From contig NZ_JAYKTS010000006.1 of NCBI RefSeq assembly GCF_037024155.1, forward strand, positions 116,973-180,972: a DNA stretch of 64,000 nt, in the 5' to 3' direction. Made by a program: the position numbers and the translations under genes. This stretch comes from Bacillus sp. 2205SS5-2 (GTDB taxonomy: Bacteria; Bacillota; Bacilli; Bacillales; Bacillaceae_K). Shown one piece after another: positions 36,518 through 46,499 of the stretch (positions are counted from its first letter, which is position 1; every line of letters begins with the position of its first letter). Under the pieces are notes generated by a model. That model was not told the origin of the DNA and made no database searches. It was given only the letters and a program-made list of their open reading frames with translations.

Positions 36518-37681
36518 ATGGATAATTTTACATTCTTTAACCCCACTAAATTAATTTTTGGTGATAACCAATTAGAGCAATTAAAAAATGAAGTTCCTCA
36601 ATTCGGGAAAAAAGTTTTGGTTGTTTATGGTGGTGGAAGTATAAAACGTAACGGCCTATATGAGCGGGTCATTACATATTTAAATGAAATCGATTCCGAA
36701 ATATTTGAATTAGCAGGTGTAGAACCCAATCCCCGTTTAACGACTGTTCAAAAAGGGATTGAGATTTGTAAAGCAGAAGGTATTCAATTCCTATTAGCAG
36801 TAGGTGGAGGCAGTGTTATTGATTGCACGAAAGCAATCGCTGTGGGTGCAAAATATGACGGAGATGTTTGGGATTTTATTACAAGAAAAGCGGTCCCTCA
36901 GAATGCAATTCCGTTTGGAACCGTTCTAACATTGGCAGCGACAGGATCTGAAATGAATGCTGGAAGTGTGATTACAAATTGGGAAACAAATGAAAAATTC
37001 GGTTGGGGTAGTCCCCTAGTCTTTCCAAAGTTTTCAATTTTAGAACCGAAAAATACGTTCTCCGTTCCAAAAGATCATACGATGTACGGTATGGTGGATA
37101 TGATGACGCATGTACTAGAGCAATACTTCCACAACAGTACGAACACAGCTTTGCAAGATCGCTTATGTGAATCGGTACTCCAAACAGTTATTGAGGTAGG
37201 TCCTCAACTCTTGGAGAATCCTGACGACTATCAGCTTCGCGAGACTATTCTTTATTCAGGAACGATTGCATTAAATGGGATGTTGCAAATGGGGTATCGT
37301 GGTGACTGGGCAAGTCATAATATTGAACATGCCGTGTCGGCCGTTTATGATATTCCTCATGCAGGAGGACTTGCGATTTTATTCCCTAACTGGATGAAGC
37401 ATAATCTTGATGTCAATCCGGCTCGATTTGCTCAATTAGCAGAGCGTGTTTTCAATGTCGATTCTAAAGGGAAAACAGAAAAAGAAATGGGTATAGAAGG
37501 AATTAACAAGCTGCGCGAATTCTGGAGTTCTCTCGGCGCACCGACCAGACTAGCTGATTATGACATCGATGATAGCAAGCTAGATGTAATGGCGGAAAAA
37601 ACTATTGTATATGGAGATTTTGGAAACTTTAACCCATTAAATAAGGAAGATGTACTAGCAATTTTACGTGCATCCCTTTAA
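36518..37681 (+). CDS. yugJ: NADH-dependent butanol/iron-containing alcohol dehydrogenase YugJ
   Basis: 387 residues (as in B. subtilis) from ATG 36518 after GAAGGAGG. Group III alcohol dehydrogenase: [49 protein letters not shown], and the metal ligands in [12 protein letters not shown] (Asp, His) and [22 protein letters not shown] (His, His). Reduces aldehydes with NAD(P)H. A 54-bp in-frame extension upstream has no ribosome site. Confidence 0.93.
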   Translation: MDNFTFFNPTKLIFGDNQLEQLKNEVPQFGKKVLVVYGGGSIKRNGLYERVITYLNEIDSEIFELAGVEPNPRLTTVQKGIEICKAEGIQFLLAVGGGSVIDCTKAIAVGAKYDGDVWDFITRKAVPQNAIPFGTVLTLAATGSEMNAGSVITNWETNEKFGWGSPLVFPKFSILEPKNTFSVPKDHTMYGMVDMMTHVLEQYFHNSTNTALQDRLCESVLQTVIEVGPQLLENPDDYQLRETILYSGTIALNGMLQMGYRGDWASHNIEHAVSAVYDIPHAGGLAILFPNWMKHNLDVNPARFAQLAERVFNVDSKGKTEKEMGIEGINKLREFWSSLGAPTRLADYDIDDSKLDVMAEKTIVYGDFGNFNPLNKEDVLAILRASL

Positions 37682-37751
37682 AATTCTCCCTTCTCTTTAA
37701 CATTTTGTTCCTGCCTTGATTTTTTCAAAGAATGAAATAAAGAAAAGAGTG

Positions 37752-37792
37752 AAGAAACATGTCGAATGTCAGGATTGTCGATGTGTTTCTTT
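37752..37792 (+). terminator. Probable yugJ terminator
   Basis: GAAGAAACATGTCGA ... TGTCGATGTGTTTCTTT: imperfect stem with short T-rich tail. Confidence 0.5.
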
Positions 37793-37948
37793 GCTTATCT
37801 GTAGAAGAAAGTCAGTTTTGATCTATAATCAAGTTAACTGTTAGAAAAAATTCACACTGCATACGCTTACATCTACAGAGGTTCCTTGATTATCCCTCAG
37901 TCATTCGATAAAGTGTAAGAGGATAAACTATTATAGGAGGAATGAATG

Positions 37949-39298
37949 ATGACTCATATTCGATTTGATTATTCAAATGCATTGCCCTTCTTTGGGGAAC
38001 ATGAACTTACATACTTACGAGACGCAGTCAAAGTAGCGCACCACTCTTTACATGAACAAACGGGAGCAGGTAGTGATTTTTTAGGGTGGGTGGACCTTCC
38101 AGTAAACTATGACAAAGATGAATTTTCACGCATCGTAAAATCAGCTGAAAAAATCAAAAGCGATACTGAGGTTCTACTGGTCATTGGAATCGGTGGTTCC
38201 TATTTAGGAGCACGTGCAGCAATCGAAATGTTGAACCATAGCTTCTACAACACACTTCCAGGAGAAAAACGTGGGACACCTCAAGTGTTGTTTGTTGGAA
38301 ATAATATTAGTTCCACATATATGAAGGATTTAATGGATCTCTTAGCAGACAGAGATTTTTCAATCAATGTCATTTCTAAATCTGGAACAACAACTGAGCC
38401 TGCGATTGCGTTCCGTATATTCCGAAAGCTACTAGAAGAGAAGTACGGCAAAGAGGAAGCAAGAGGACGGATTTATGCGACAACCGACAAATCCAAAGGA
38501 GCGCTAAAAACGTTGGCTTCAGAAGAAGGATTTGAATCATTTGTTGTACCTGATGACATAGGTGGACGCTATTCCGTATTAACGGCTGTTGGATTATTGC
38601 CAATCGCTGTGAGTGGTGTTGATATTGATGCGATGATGAAAGGAGCAGCAGATGCTAGGGAAGCTTTTAGTGGATCTGAGCTAGAAGAAAATCTCGCTTA
38701 CCAATATGCTGCTGTTCGTAATGTTTTATACAATAAAGGCAAAACCATTGAAATGCTGATTAATTATGAACCTGGTTTGCAATATTTCTCTGAGTGGTGG
38801 AAGCAGTTATTTGGTGAAAGTGAAGGAAAAGACCAAAAAGGCATATTCCCTTCTTCTGCTAACTTTTCAACTGACTTACACTCATTAGGCCAATATGTTC
38901 AAGAAGGTCGACGTGACCTGTTTGAAACAGTTATTAAAGTGGAAACACCTCGCCATGAGTTAACGATTGAAAAGGCGGATAGTGATCTAGATGGGTTAAA
39001 CTATCTTGCGGGCGAAACGGTTGATTTTGTTAACAATAAGGCGTTTCAAGGAACATTACTTGCTCATACCGATGGGGGAGTGCCTAACTTAATTGTTGAA
39101 ATTCCTAAAATGGACGCCTACACATTCGGTTATCTTGTTTACTTCTTTGAGAAAGCATGTGCGATGAGCGGCTATTTATTAGGGGTGAATCCTTTTGATC
39201 AACCAGGCGTAGAAGCATATAAAGTAAATATGTTCGCGCTATTAGGAAAACCTGGCTTTGAAGAAAAGAAAGCGGAACTTGAAAAACGACTTAAATAA
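37949..39298 (+). CDS. pgi: Glucose-6-phosphate isomerase
   Basis: 449 residues from the second of two adjacent ATGs (better spaced from ATAGGAGG; the B. subtilis enzyme also starts MTH). Sugar-isomerase domains with [16 protein letters not shown], the catalytic Glu in [15 protein letters not shown] and the Lys/His in the C-terminal region (VNMFALLGK). Interconverts glucose- and fructose-6-phosphate in glycolysis. Nearly identical to the B. subtilis protein over its length. Confidence 0.97.
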   Translation: MTHIRFDYSNALPFFGEHELTYLRDAVKVAHHSLHEQTGAGSDFLGWVDLPVNYDKDEFSRIVKSAEKIKSDTEVLLVIGIGGSYLGARAAIEMLNHSFYNTLPGEKRGTPQVLFVGNNISSTYMKDLMDLLADRDFSINVISKSGTTTEPAIAFRIFRKLLEEKYGKEEARGRIYATTDKSKGALKTLASEEGFESFVVPDDIGGRYSVLTAVGLLPIAVSGVDIDAMMKGAADAREAFSGSELEENLAYQYAAVRNVLYNKGKTIEMLINYEPGLQYFSEWWKQLFGESEGKDQKGIFPSSANFSTDLHSLGQYVQEGRRDLFETVIKVETPRHELTIEKADSDLDGLNYLAGETVDFVNNKAFQGTLLAHTDGGVPNLIVEIPKMDAYTFGYLVYFFEKACAMSGYLLGVNPFDQPGVEAYKVNMFALLGKPGFEEKKAELEKRLK

Positions 39299-39299
39299 T

Positions 39300-39432
39300 G
39301 GTCCTTTTCATTTACTTTGTTGATTTTGCTGCTGATTTCTATCAAAAATAGACGAACAGATGCCCAAAAACAAAAGTAGATGACAGTTCATAGGCCGGTA
39401 CGAGAAGTTACAAACTTTGCAAAAAAAAGCCT
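39300..39432 (-). repeat. MITE-like element, family A (internally shortened, reverse)
   Basis: Begins two bases after the pgi stop codon (GGTCCTTTTCATTTACTTTG) and ends TTTGCAAAAAAAAGCCT. The block TCATCTAATT...TTCATTTTGTTG of full copies is missing. Confidence 0.7.
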
Positions 39433-39448
39433 AAATAATAGTTGGAAG

Positions 39449-39482
39449 AAGTGTGGTTTCTTGAAAACCACATTTCTTTTTA
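39449..39482 (+). terminator. pgi terminator, displaced by the repeat
   Basis: GTGGTTTTC-type stem: TGTGGTTT, loop CTTGA, AAACCACA, followed by TTTCTTTTT. It now lies 150 bp after the pgi stop with the repeat in between. Confidence 0.7.
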
Positions 39483-39801
39483 TTTAGGGATCTTTTCGTA
39501 GGGGCATTGTTATTGGATTTCATAGTCAATGAACCGCTTCGCTTTGGGGGTGATTTCATTTCTAGAAAAAAGCAAGAAAGCACACACGAAAAAATCGTTC
39601 GGCCTGGTTTTCTTGTGACAGGAGCAACGAAGCTCACGGAATGAGCCATTGGAAAAAAAGTCTTGTGAGAAATTTTAGATTATCCCTTCATCTCTTAAGG
39701 TTGTTGCCTTCTTGCTAAAGTGAATCTTATATAGGTCAAGTTGGCCGCATGATATTATTTCTTAAAGGAGAAACTAAGCAAAAAGGGAAGGAGATGTCGG
39801 T
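39483..39801. other. Gap before yugN
   Basis: TAGGGATCTTTTCGTAGGGGCATTG (39485-39509) is a short MITE-like end fragment. GGGAAGGAGATG is the yugN ribosome site. Nothing else seen. Confidence 0.4.
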
Positions 39802-40206
39802 ATGATAGAAATTCCATCGAAGTTAGCGGGTCAATCCTTTCAACTCTATAACCTTGAAGAAAACTTAAAACCTCTTGGCTATTCCATTGGTGGAAATTGG
39901 GATTATGATCATGGATATTTTGATTATAAAATAGATGATGATGAGGGGTATCAATTTTTGCGTCTCCCATTCGTTGCGGTAGATGGCCAGCTGGATTCTA
40001 AGGGAGTGACAGTAGAAATTGGGACACCCTTTTTGCTTTCTCACGATTATCAGCGAGGACTAGATGATCATGCTGATGCCGGAGCATTTTCTGGAACATT
40101 TAATCAATTCTCTGAGCCTCAAGACAAGGATGCAAACTTCCCAGAAGAACTGATAGAGGTAGGGAAGCAGCACTTAAAAGAAGTGGAAGACGTATTATTG
40201 CACTAA
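39802..40206 (+). CDS. yugN: YugN-like protein
   Basis: 134 residues. Soluble mixed alpha/beta protein with acidic, aromatic blocks: GGNWDYDHGYFDYKIDDDEGYQFLRLPFVAVDGQLD and VEIGTPFLLSHDYQRGLDDHADAGAFSGTFNQFSEPQDKD. Matches the YugN-like family in size and locus. Function unknown. Its stop overlaps the stop of yugO by 4 bp (tail to tail). Confidence 0.88.
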   Translation: MIEIPSKLAGQSFQLYNLEENLKPLGYSIGGNWDYDHGYFDYKIDDDEGYQFLRLPFVAVDGQLDSKGVTVEIGTPFLLSHDYQRGLDDHADAGAFSGTFNQFSEPQDKDANFPEELIEVGKQHLKEVEDVLLH

Positions 40207-41192
40207 TCACAAAGGACGAATAGTTCATTACCAGGAAATATTTTTTCTTGAAGGGGAGGATTCACAATCGTTTCTTCTCCTTTTTTAATTCCCAATAAGA
40301 GTGTGCGTTCAGATAATAAAAGGGCACTAAGCTCTTGAAAGGTTTTGCCATGCCATTCAATGGGAGCTGGTATTAGTTGTACTTTACTTCCTTTTAGTTG
40401 ATCTAACATGGTTAAAATCGCAGCACTCATGCCATGAGAGACGACACTATTCATCATGACGTAGCTAGTTTGTTTATTGGATTGAATGACTTCGTTGGCA
40501 CCTGCTCGATTCGCATTAATGACTTGTTCCTCCGTTAATATTTCAATTACACAGTAGAGTGTGGGTTGCAACCCTTTAATAGCGAGTAACGTTAGGATCG
40601 ATCCCATATCGGCATGGCCTTCTGTTTTATTTTGATCGGCTGTAATGATAACGATGTCAGCTTCTCGGATACTCGCCTTTAATAAAATACCATCTTGATA
40701 AGGTTTTCCTTTAATGAAATGAAGATGATGATTTTTTGAAGGATTTTCTTGTAAAGTCTCATCAATTAAAACAATTTCAACAGTACGACGAAGAGAAGAG
40801 ATTTGTTCAATCAATTCTTTTGCTCGTTCATTCCAACCGACGATGACGACATGATTCTTCAATTTATGAGCTCCTTTTCCTTGTAAATGTGCATTCTGAG
40901 TAGTAACGGCTGTAGCCGCTAAAGAGACAAAATAGGTGCTTAAAAACCCGGCACCCAATAAGATTAACAGTACACCTAGGAAGCGTCCTTTTAAGGTGAC
41001 AGGATATAAATCTCCATAACCTACAGTAGAAGCAGTAATAATCGCCCACCAGAGGCCGTCAATGATGGAGGGGAAGGTGTCTGGCTCGACAAAATGAATG
41101 GAAATCCCAAATAAAAAAATCACTACTAAAGCAATAATTAAGATTCGCCAAACGAGTGGCCAACGTAGAAACATATGGTAAAAGGGCATCAT
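40203..41192 (-). CDS. yugO: Potassium channel protein YugO
   Basis: 329 residues. Two membrane helices (~12-32 and ~70-92) around the selectivity filter TASTVGYGDLYPVT (TVGYGD), then a cytoplasmic RCK/TrkA-N domain starting HVVIVGWNERAKELI with the nucleotide-binding fold. B. subtilis YugO is the K+ channel used in biofilm electrical signalling. Same neighbour (yugN) as there. Confidence 0.93.
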   Translation of the reverse strand: MMPFYHMFLRWPLVWRILIIALVVIFLFGISIHFVEPDTFPSIIDGLWWAIITASTVGYGDLYPVTLKGRFLGVLLILLGAGFLSTYFVSLAATAVTTQNAHLQGKGAHKLKNHVVIVGWNERAKELIEQISSLRRTVEIVLIDETLQENPSKNHHLHFIKGKPYQDGILLKASIREADIVIITADQNKTEGHADMGSILTLLAIKGLQPTLYCVIEILTEEQVINANRAGANEVIQSNKQTSYVMMNSVVSHGMSAAILTMLDQLKGSKVQLIPAPIEWHGKTFQELSALLLSERTLLLGIKKGEETIVNPPLQEKIFPGNELFVLCD

Positions 41193-41647
41193 CTCTTGTT
41201 CCTCCAGTCTCTCTCATTATGGACGAACAGCTATTATTACATAACAATCGTAAGAAAATAAAAAAGGGCTCATTCAACTATGCCGTTTCGTTTTTGGGAG
41301 AAAATAGTGAAAAAAGAGAGGTAATTCGCTTAGCAATACTCTCTTTTTTTATGGATTAAGGAGCATCTTTTTCATAGCTTTTGAAGGGAATCACTTACTA
41401 AATAGAGGATACCATCGAATTTTAATTGCAACAATGAATGTGAAAGTACTTATATTTATTGAAATCCCTTTAAAAACTATGCTGAGCTAACGGTTAGTTG
41501 GAACGATCTTTGATATGGCTAACAAAAGAGTGGAATTTAATGTTAATATAAATAGGGAATTTAAATTATTTTGTGTAAGGATAGGTTAGTTAAATGTAGG
41601 TAGGTAAGGTTAAGTTATTCTATCGTAGTGAAAAGGGAGAGAAAGCA
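41193..41647. other. Gap between yugO and the HAD gene
   Basis: A hairpin AAAAAAGAGAG ... CTCTCTTTTTTT (about 41312-41349) with T-run looks like a terminator of unknown partner. No gene recognised. AAAGGGAGAG at 41632 is the ribosome site of the HAD gene. Confidence 0.45.
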
Positions 41648-42358
41648 ATGAAACAATCATTGATTTTTGATATGGATGGAACGCTATTTCAAACAGATAA
41701 AATCTTAGAATTATCTCTAGATGATACGTTTAGTTATTTAAGGTCGATTGGTAAATGGGACGCAGAAACGCCTATAAAAAAATACCGCGAAATAATGGGT
41801 GTTCCATTACCTACAGTATGGGAAGTGTTATTGCCAAATCATTCAATTGAGACAAGAGAACAAACGGATGCTTATTTTCTTGAAAGCTTAATTGAGAATA
41901 TTAAGAAAGGGAAAGGAGCTCTTTATCCGAATGTAGAAGATGTTTTCAGTTATTTAAATGAAAATAATTATTCGATTTACATCGCGAGTAATGGTTTGGT
42001 GGAATATTTGAAAGCGATTGTGAATTATTATCATTTGGACAAATGGGTTACTGAAACATTTAGTATTCAACAAATACAAACGTTGGATAAAGGAGACTTA
42101 ATTCAGACCATAATCAAAAAATATGCTATTGAAAAAGGGGCAGTAGTCGGTGATCGTCTATCTGATATTAATGCAGCTAAAGATAATGGTCTAATTGCAA
42201 TTGGATGTAATTTTGATTTCGCAAGAGAAGATGAACTAGCTCAGGCTGATTTGGTGATAGATGACTTACTGGAGCTCAAGGCAGTGGTACCTAAAATGAA
42301 AAATAGCTTTGTACGGGGAGGTGTTAATGGTGGAGATTCGTTTAGTGAAGAATTCTAA
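41648..42358 (+). CDS. HAD-family phosphatase (phosphoglycolate phosphatase-like)
   Basis: 236 residues. Motif I FDMDGT (D8 and D10), motif II YIASNG, motif III Lys in TLDKGDL, motif IV VVGDRLSDINAAKDNG. A helical cap lies between motifs I and II. Small-molecule phosphatase, substrate unknown. Its last ten codons overlap the start of the broken GNAT gene, so the two were once coupled. Confidence 0.88.
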   Translation: MKQSLIFDMDGTLFQTDKILELSLDDTFSYLRSIGKWDAETPIKKYREIMGVPLPTVWEVLLPNHSIETREQTDAYFLESLIENIKKGKGALYPNVEDVFSYLNENNYSIYIASNGLVEYLKAIVNYYHLDKWVTETFSIQQIQTLDKGDLIQTIIKKYAIEKGAVVGDRLSDINAAKDNGLIAIGCNFDFAREDELAQADLVIDDLLELKAVVPKMKNSFVRGGVNGGDSFSEEF

Positions 42359-42801
42359 TTAGGATACTATTTCACCATTGATAAACATGTGTTGGAGTGG
42401 AAGAATAATGGCGGAGAGGTTACCGAAGCTCTTTATTGTGCATTTCACTTAAACAAGCTTTATAGCTGAAGAAGATGAAGAAATTGTTGGCTTCTTAATA
42501 GGTATCCTCTCTCAGTCGAAATCTGATGAACATATACCCATTTTATTGAGGTGCATCCGATTTTCGAGGGTGAAACAATAGTAAGAAGCTTTATAGTCGA
42601 TTTTATGATGTGATTAAGAAGTACAGTAGAAAAAATGTCAGTTTGATTACTTGTTCGATAAATAAAGTATCCGTTGGTTTTTATGAAAAAATGGGATTTG
42701 AAATAGAGCAAGGAAATAAAGAAGTTGATGAAAAAACTGTCATTCACGACTATGATGGACCAAATCAAGATAGAGTCCTATTTCGGAAAAAGCTAGTATA
42801 A
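42327..42801 (+). pseudogene. Broken GNAT acetyltransferase gene
   Basis: ATG 42327 (GGGGAGG upstream) reads MVEIRLVKNSN then TAG; the same frame continues DTISPLINMCWSGRIMAERLP ... FIVHFT, TAA, then TSFIAEEDEEIVGFLIG. Two frameshifts follow (HFIEVHPIFEG, then YSRFYDVIKK). The end YSRKNVSLITCSINKVSVGFYEKMGFEIEQG is clear GNAT. Two in-frame stops and at least two frameshifts: not functional. Confidence 0.85.
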
Positions 42802-42824
42802 ACAAATATAGGGAGTGAGAGTGA

Positions 42825-43574
42825 GTGGAATTAGGTAGCCCGGTTGCAGTAGGAAATACAGCAAAGGTGTACCTTTATAATAACAAGATTTATAAAGTAT
42901 TTAATGAAGCGTTATCGGATATGGAATCCCAAAAGGAGGCGTATAAACAAAAATATGCCTATTCGTGTGGACTGGCTGTGCCGGAAGTATTCGATGTAAC
43001 AAGAATAGATAATAAGCAAGTGATCATCATGGAGTATGTAAAAGGAAGAACAATAGGTGACTTAGTCATTAATAACAGGGGCGAAACAGAATATTATATG
43101 AACCTATCTGTTGACATACAACGGAAAATTCATCAAATTGAAGCCAATTCTATTGAATTCATGTCTGATAAAATAAGTCGGCAAGTAGAAAATGCCCCTT
43201 TGTTAGATAGTAAAATTAAATCGATTTTAATTAAAAAAATGGAATTAATATCGTTTGAGGAAAGACTCTGTCATGGGGATTATCATTTATTTAACTTAAT
43301 TATGTTCGAGAGTAAAGTTAGTGTTATCGATTGGGTTGATTCAAGTGCAGGAGATTTACGTGCTGATGTATATCGAACATATCTTTTGTACTCTCAGGTT
43401 TCCTTAGAATTGGCTGAAATGTATCTACGTCTTTATTGTGAGAAGAGCGGTTTATCTAGAGATGAAATTTTTCAATGGGCACCCATTATTGCGGCTGCGA
43501 GATTATCGGAGAGTGTATCATCAGAAAAAACTCAACGTCTCATCGAAATTATTGATCATAATGTACAAATTTAA
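42825..43574 (+). CDS. Aminoglycoside phosphotransferase-fold kinase
   Basis: 249 residues from GTG 42825 with AGGGAGTGAGAG upstream. Kinase-like fold: nucleotide loop GNTAKVYLYNNKIYKVF, hinge IIMEYVKGRTIGDL, catalytic HGDYHLFNLIM and metal-binding VIDWVDSSAGDLRADVYRT. Related to choline/aminoglycoside kinases and fructosamine-kinase-like proteins. Substrate unknown; I see no reason to call it a resistance gene. Confidence 0.85.
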   Translation: MELGSPVAVGNTAKVYLYNNKIYKVFNEALSDMESQKEAYKQKYAYSCGLAVPEVFDVTRIDNKQVIIMEYVKGRTIGDLVINNRGETEYYMNLSVDIQRKIHQIEANSIEFMSDKISRQVENAPLLDSKIKSILIKKMELISFEERLCHGDYHLFNLIMFESKVSVIDWVDSSAGDLRADVYRTYLLYSQVSLELAEMYLRLYCEKSGLSRDEIFQWAPIIAAARLSESVSSEKTQRLIEIIDHNVQI

Positions 43575-43700
43575 CAATTCATATCCACATTTATAAGGGA
43601 GCAGGTTGACTAGGTTAGATCTGAAAATTGAACCATTCTAAATTGATTATCAGGAAAACTCTTAAGCAAAATACGTAAATGAAATGGTCTTCACAACAAG

Positions 43701-43727
43701 AAAAAGCTCAGATCCCCTGAGCTTTTT
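43701..43727. terminator. Bidirectional terminator
   Basis: AAAAAGCTCAG / CTGAGCTTTTT (43701-43711, 43717-43727), suited to both converging genes. Confidence 0.85.
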
Positions 43728-43805
43728 ACGTACTTGCTATTCTGTCTTTCATGTGAGTGCCGATGTGTGCTGGATAGAGACTAATGGTTACCTACTTCTG
43801 TCATT

Positions 43806-46028
43806 TTATTTAATATCCAATTCGAGAATATCCTGCTCTTCAAAGGTAGCGAGATCATACGAACCGATTTTTGAAGAGGAAAGAGTGAATAAATCATCGT
43901 TAATATAGAGTAAACGCTGAATTTCGTTTTCCCAGTTTTCATACATATCTTTCTCCGGTCCTCCATCTAATCGCTGATCATTAAAAGTTAGTGTAGCCTG
44001 TTGTTTGATGCCTTTAGTAGGAGAAATTTCGTATACGAGCGCGCCTTGATAATCGAGTTCTTGCTCATAAAGAGAGCCTTCTTTTTCATGATAGACAGAA
44101 ACCGGGAAGGCGAATAAGTCATTCTTTTTGTGGTGAAGTAGTGCTTTATGGTCATGAAGCATATAAGAATACGTACCTCTTCCACCGATTACTTCGGTTG
44201 CTTGCTCTTTTGGATTTTGGAAGTCAGTAATATCAAATAAAGAAATTTTCATTCCTCCAGTTAACACTCTAGGTGGACTATTAAGCTGTTTGTCATCTTT
44301 AACGAGGGTAGTTTCAAACCCGAAACCAATTAAGTGATTTTCATCGTAAGGGTGCAAGTACGTACTGAAACCGGGAATTTTTAATTCACCAAGAACGGTG
44401 GGCGCCTTAGGGTCACTCACATCAATGACGAAAAGAGGATCCACCTGTTTGAAAGTGACGACATACGCTTTCCCTTCCATAAAACGAACGGAATAAATGC
44501 GTTCTCCTTTGGCTAAATTCTCGACTGCTCCTACTTGCTTCATATTTTCATCTAAGATATAGAGATGATTAGTAGAAGGATCACCTTCCTTCCAAGCTAA
44601 GCCTTTTGTAGTCGCCACTCGCAAGTGTCCGTCTCGTTCATCCATGCTAAACTGATTTAATATCGTTCCATTTATCTTTCCTTTACTGACAAAATGAATG
44701 TTCATTCCACGGACAGCGAATTTGTAAATTTCTGTATCTGGGGATTGCATATGTCCATCAGAAACATCAGTGTATTTTGGAATAGAAAGATACAGATTGT
44801 CACGGGACATATACACCTCGTGGCCACTACCTAAATACGTTTCGATGTTTACTTTAACTTGTGGTTCTTTAATATTGATGGCTGTTAGAAGTGTGATATT
44901 GGTTTCTTCAGACCCAGGGAAATATTTTATATTTGAATAATCAATTGTTTGTACTGTACTGCCTTGTTCTGAATCAAAGAATCTTGGGCGTAAATCGATT
45001 TCTTCTTTTTCTTCCAGTAACCAAAAGTTTGGATACTGCTGAGCCACGAGATAGACATAGCCATTTATTTTTCTAGAGGTAACATAATTACCTTCTAAAC
45101 CGATTTCTCTCATTAATGTTGGCTCACTTCGGTTCGATACGTCATAAAGGTAGGCATAGGTCATTCCGTTAAAGTGCATTCGATCATCGGGCATAGAACT
45201 AGAGGATTGAGCGATAACTTCCTGTTCTTGCATCTCCCACCGATCTCCAATTACAACTAATATATCTCCGTCTAAAAATAATTCTCTAGCCGAAAAGCCG
45301 TTATCAAACGAGGTTTTCGAAGCAATCGATAAATTTTGGGGATCGTGTGTGTCGGTAATGACTAAGGATTGATTGGCGAGCTGATATATATAATTACCAT
45401 CGGTTTTAACGATATCCGCTTCATCTACACCTTGGACTTGATTGTTGGTCTCGGAATAGTTGTTTCCACTCTCATTAGAGGACTCATCTGCTGAAGAAGT
45501 TTGAGCTTCTGCCCTTTGCATGGTAGTATCTTCTTTAAAAAATTGTTGTTGTTGACTTCTTTGCTTTTTCAGTGCCGGTAGAAAGTAGTTTTTTAAGACT
45601 TGTTCCGATTTAATGGTCGGTAATTCAGGCATAACGTTAAAGGGAATTTCTATTTCATCTTCTAGGTTGCTTCCGGATATCGATTTTACAGCATTCGTAA
45701 TATGCAGTGTATATAAATTACTTTCTAAGTCATAGCCATTCTCGGGAGGAAATACTATTAACTTCTTTCCATTCTCAACGAGTTCAAGGGAAACTGGTAC
45801 ATTTTCCCCCTGTTCATTTGTTGCGTATATAGAACGTTCGGTTAAGCTAAGTTCATCCACGCTACTAGAAAAATCAATCTCCCATATTTGATTTTGGAGC
45901 ACCACCATACCATCTTCCTCAAGAGACGTTTTAGCCTGAAGGGTTAGTTTATCAGGTTGAAAATAGATCCAAACGGCCATCGAAATCAAGAGAATAATCG
46001 AACTAAGGACCCAAATAGTCTTTCGCAT
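43806..46028 (-). CDS. Secreted or anchored beta-propeller protein
   Basis: 740 residues from ATG 46028, seven bases after GGGAGGA. Signal anchor ~2-24. Residues ~45-130 form a bacterial Ig-like domain of the SbsA type (WEIDFSSSVDELSLTERSIYATN ... LYTLHITNAVKSISGSNLEDEIEIPFNV). A Ser/Glu/Asn-rich linker (~155-190) leads into a C-terminal beta-propeller-like domain with repeated YIYQLANQSLVITDTHDPQNL and VIDVSDPKAPTVLGELKIPG blades. Faces outside the membrane. Function unknown. Confidence 0.85.
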   Translation of the reverse strand: MRKTIWVLSSIILLISMAVWIYFQPDKLTLQAKTSLEEDGMVVLQNQIWEIDFSSSVDELSLTERSIYATNEQGENVPVSLELVENGKKLIVFPPENGYDLESNLYTLHITNAVKSISGSNLEDEIEIPFNVMPELPTIKSEQVLKNYFLPALKKQRSQQQQFFKEDTTMQRAEAQTSSADESSNESGNNYSETNNQVQGVDEADIVKTDGNYIYQLANQSLVITDTHDPQNLSIASKTSFDNGFSARELFLDGDILVVIGDRWEMQEQEVIAQSSSSMPDDRMHFNGMTYAYLYDVSNRSEPTLMREIGLEGNYVTSRKINGYVYLVAQQYPNFWLLEEKEEIDLRPRFFDSEQGSTVQTIDYSNIKYFPGSEETNITLLTAINIKEPQVKVNIETYLGSGHEVYMSRDNLYLSIPKYTDVSDGHMQSPDTEIYKFAVRGMNIHFVSKGKINGTILNQFSMDERDGHLRVATTKGLAWKEGDPSTNHLYILDENMKQVGAVENLAKGERIYSVRFMEGKAYVVTFKQVDPLFVIDVSDPKAPTVLGELKIPGFSTYLHPYDENHLIGFGFETTLVKDDKQLNSPPRVLTGGMKISLFDITDFQNPKEQATEVIGGRGTYSYMLHDHKALLHHKKNDLFAFPVSVYHEKEGSLYEQELDYQGALVYEISPTKGIKQQATLTFNDQRLDGGPEKDMYENWENEIQRLLYINDDLFTLSSSKIGSYDLATFEEQDILELDIK

Positions 46029-46117
46029 ATTCATTCCTCCCATCACTCTAAAAAACAGTTTATTTGTCAAGTAGACGATTACCTAACAAAAATGTTACAA
46101 AAAATTCTCAATAAGTA

Positions 46118-46145
46118 TTGAATTTTTTCATGAAATCAGTATAAT
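46118..46145 (+). promoter_or_regulatory. tRNA-Ala promoter
   Basis: TTGAAT, 16 bp, TATAAT (46118-46123, 46140-46145), 26 bp before the tRNA. Confidence 0.65.
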
Positions 46146-46171
46146 AATAACTAGTCCAATATTTTGAATAC

Positions 46172-46244
46172 GGGGCATTAGCTCAGCTGGGAGAGCGCTT
46201 CGCTGGCAGCGAAGAGGTCAGCGGTTCGATCCCGCTATGCTCCA
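46172..46244 (+). tRNA. tRNA-Ala (anticodon GGC)
   Basis: 73 nt cloverleaf: acceptor GGGGCAT/ATGCTCC, D arm GCTC/GAGC, anticodon stem CTTCG/CGAAG with loop CTGGCAG, T arm AGCGG-TTCGATC-CCGCT. It reads GCC. The 3' CCA is not encoded (TCG follows the discriminator A). A weak hairpin with T-run follows to about 46278. Confidence 0.95.
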
Positions 46245-46405
46245 TCGATGGAAACCTTTGCGAAAGCAAGGGTTTTTCTTTGTACATGGATTTTTTATGA
46301 AGAAAATTACAATTTGTAAGATGGTTTTTACTGCTTTAAATAAAGATTTACGGGTATGTAAACAACTAATTCTTTTTTTTTTTTTGTTTTTTTAGATAAA
46401 AACTA

Positions 46406-46435
46406 TTGACAGATATATTTTATTAATGATATTAT
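46406..46435 (+). promoter_or_regulatory. Promoter of the CarD-type gene
   Basis: TTGACA, 18 bp, TATTAT (46406-46411, 46430-46435). Transcription would start near 46442, which rules out the upstream ATG at 46443 as a start codon. A run of fourteen T lies just before. Confidence 0.75.
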
Positions 46436-46499
46436 AGTAAATTTGCTAAAAAATGAATGTAGTGCTATGATAAGAGTATTATATATGGAGGTGTCCTAT

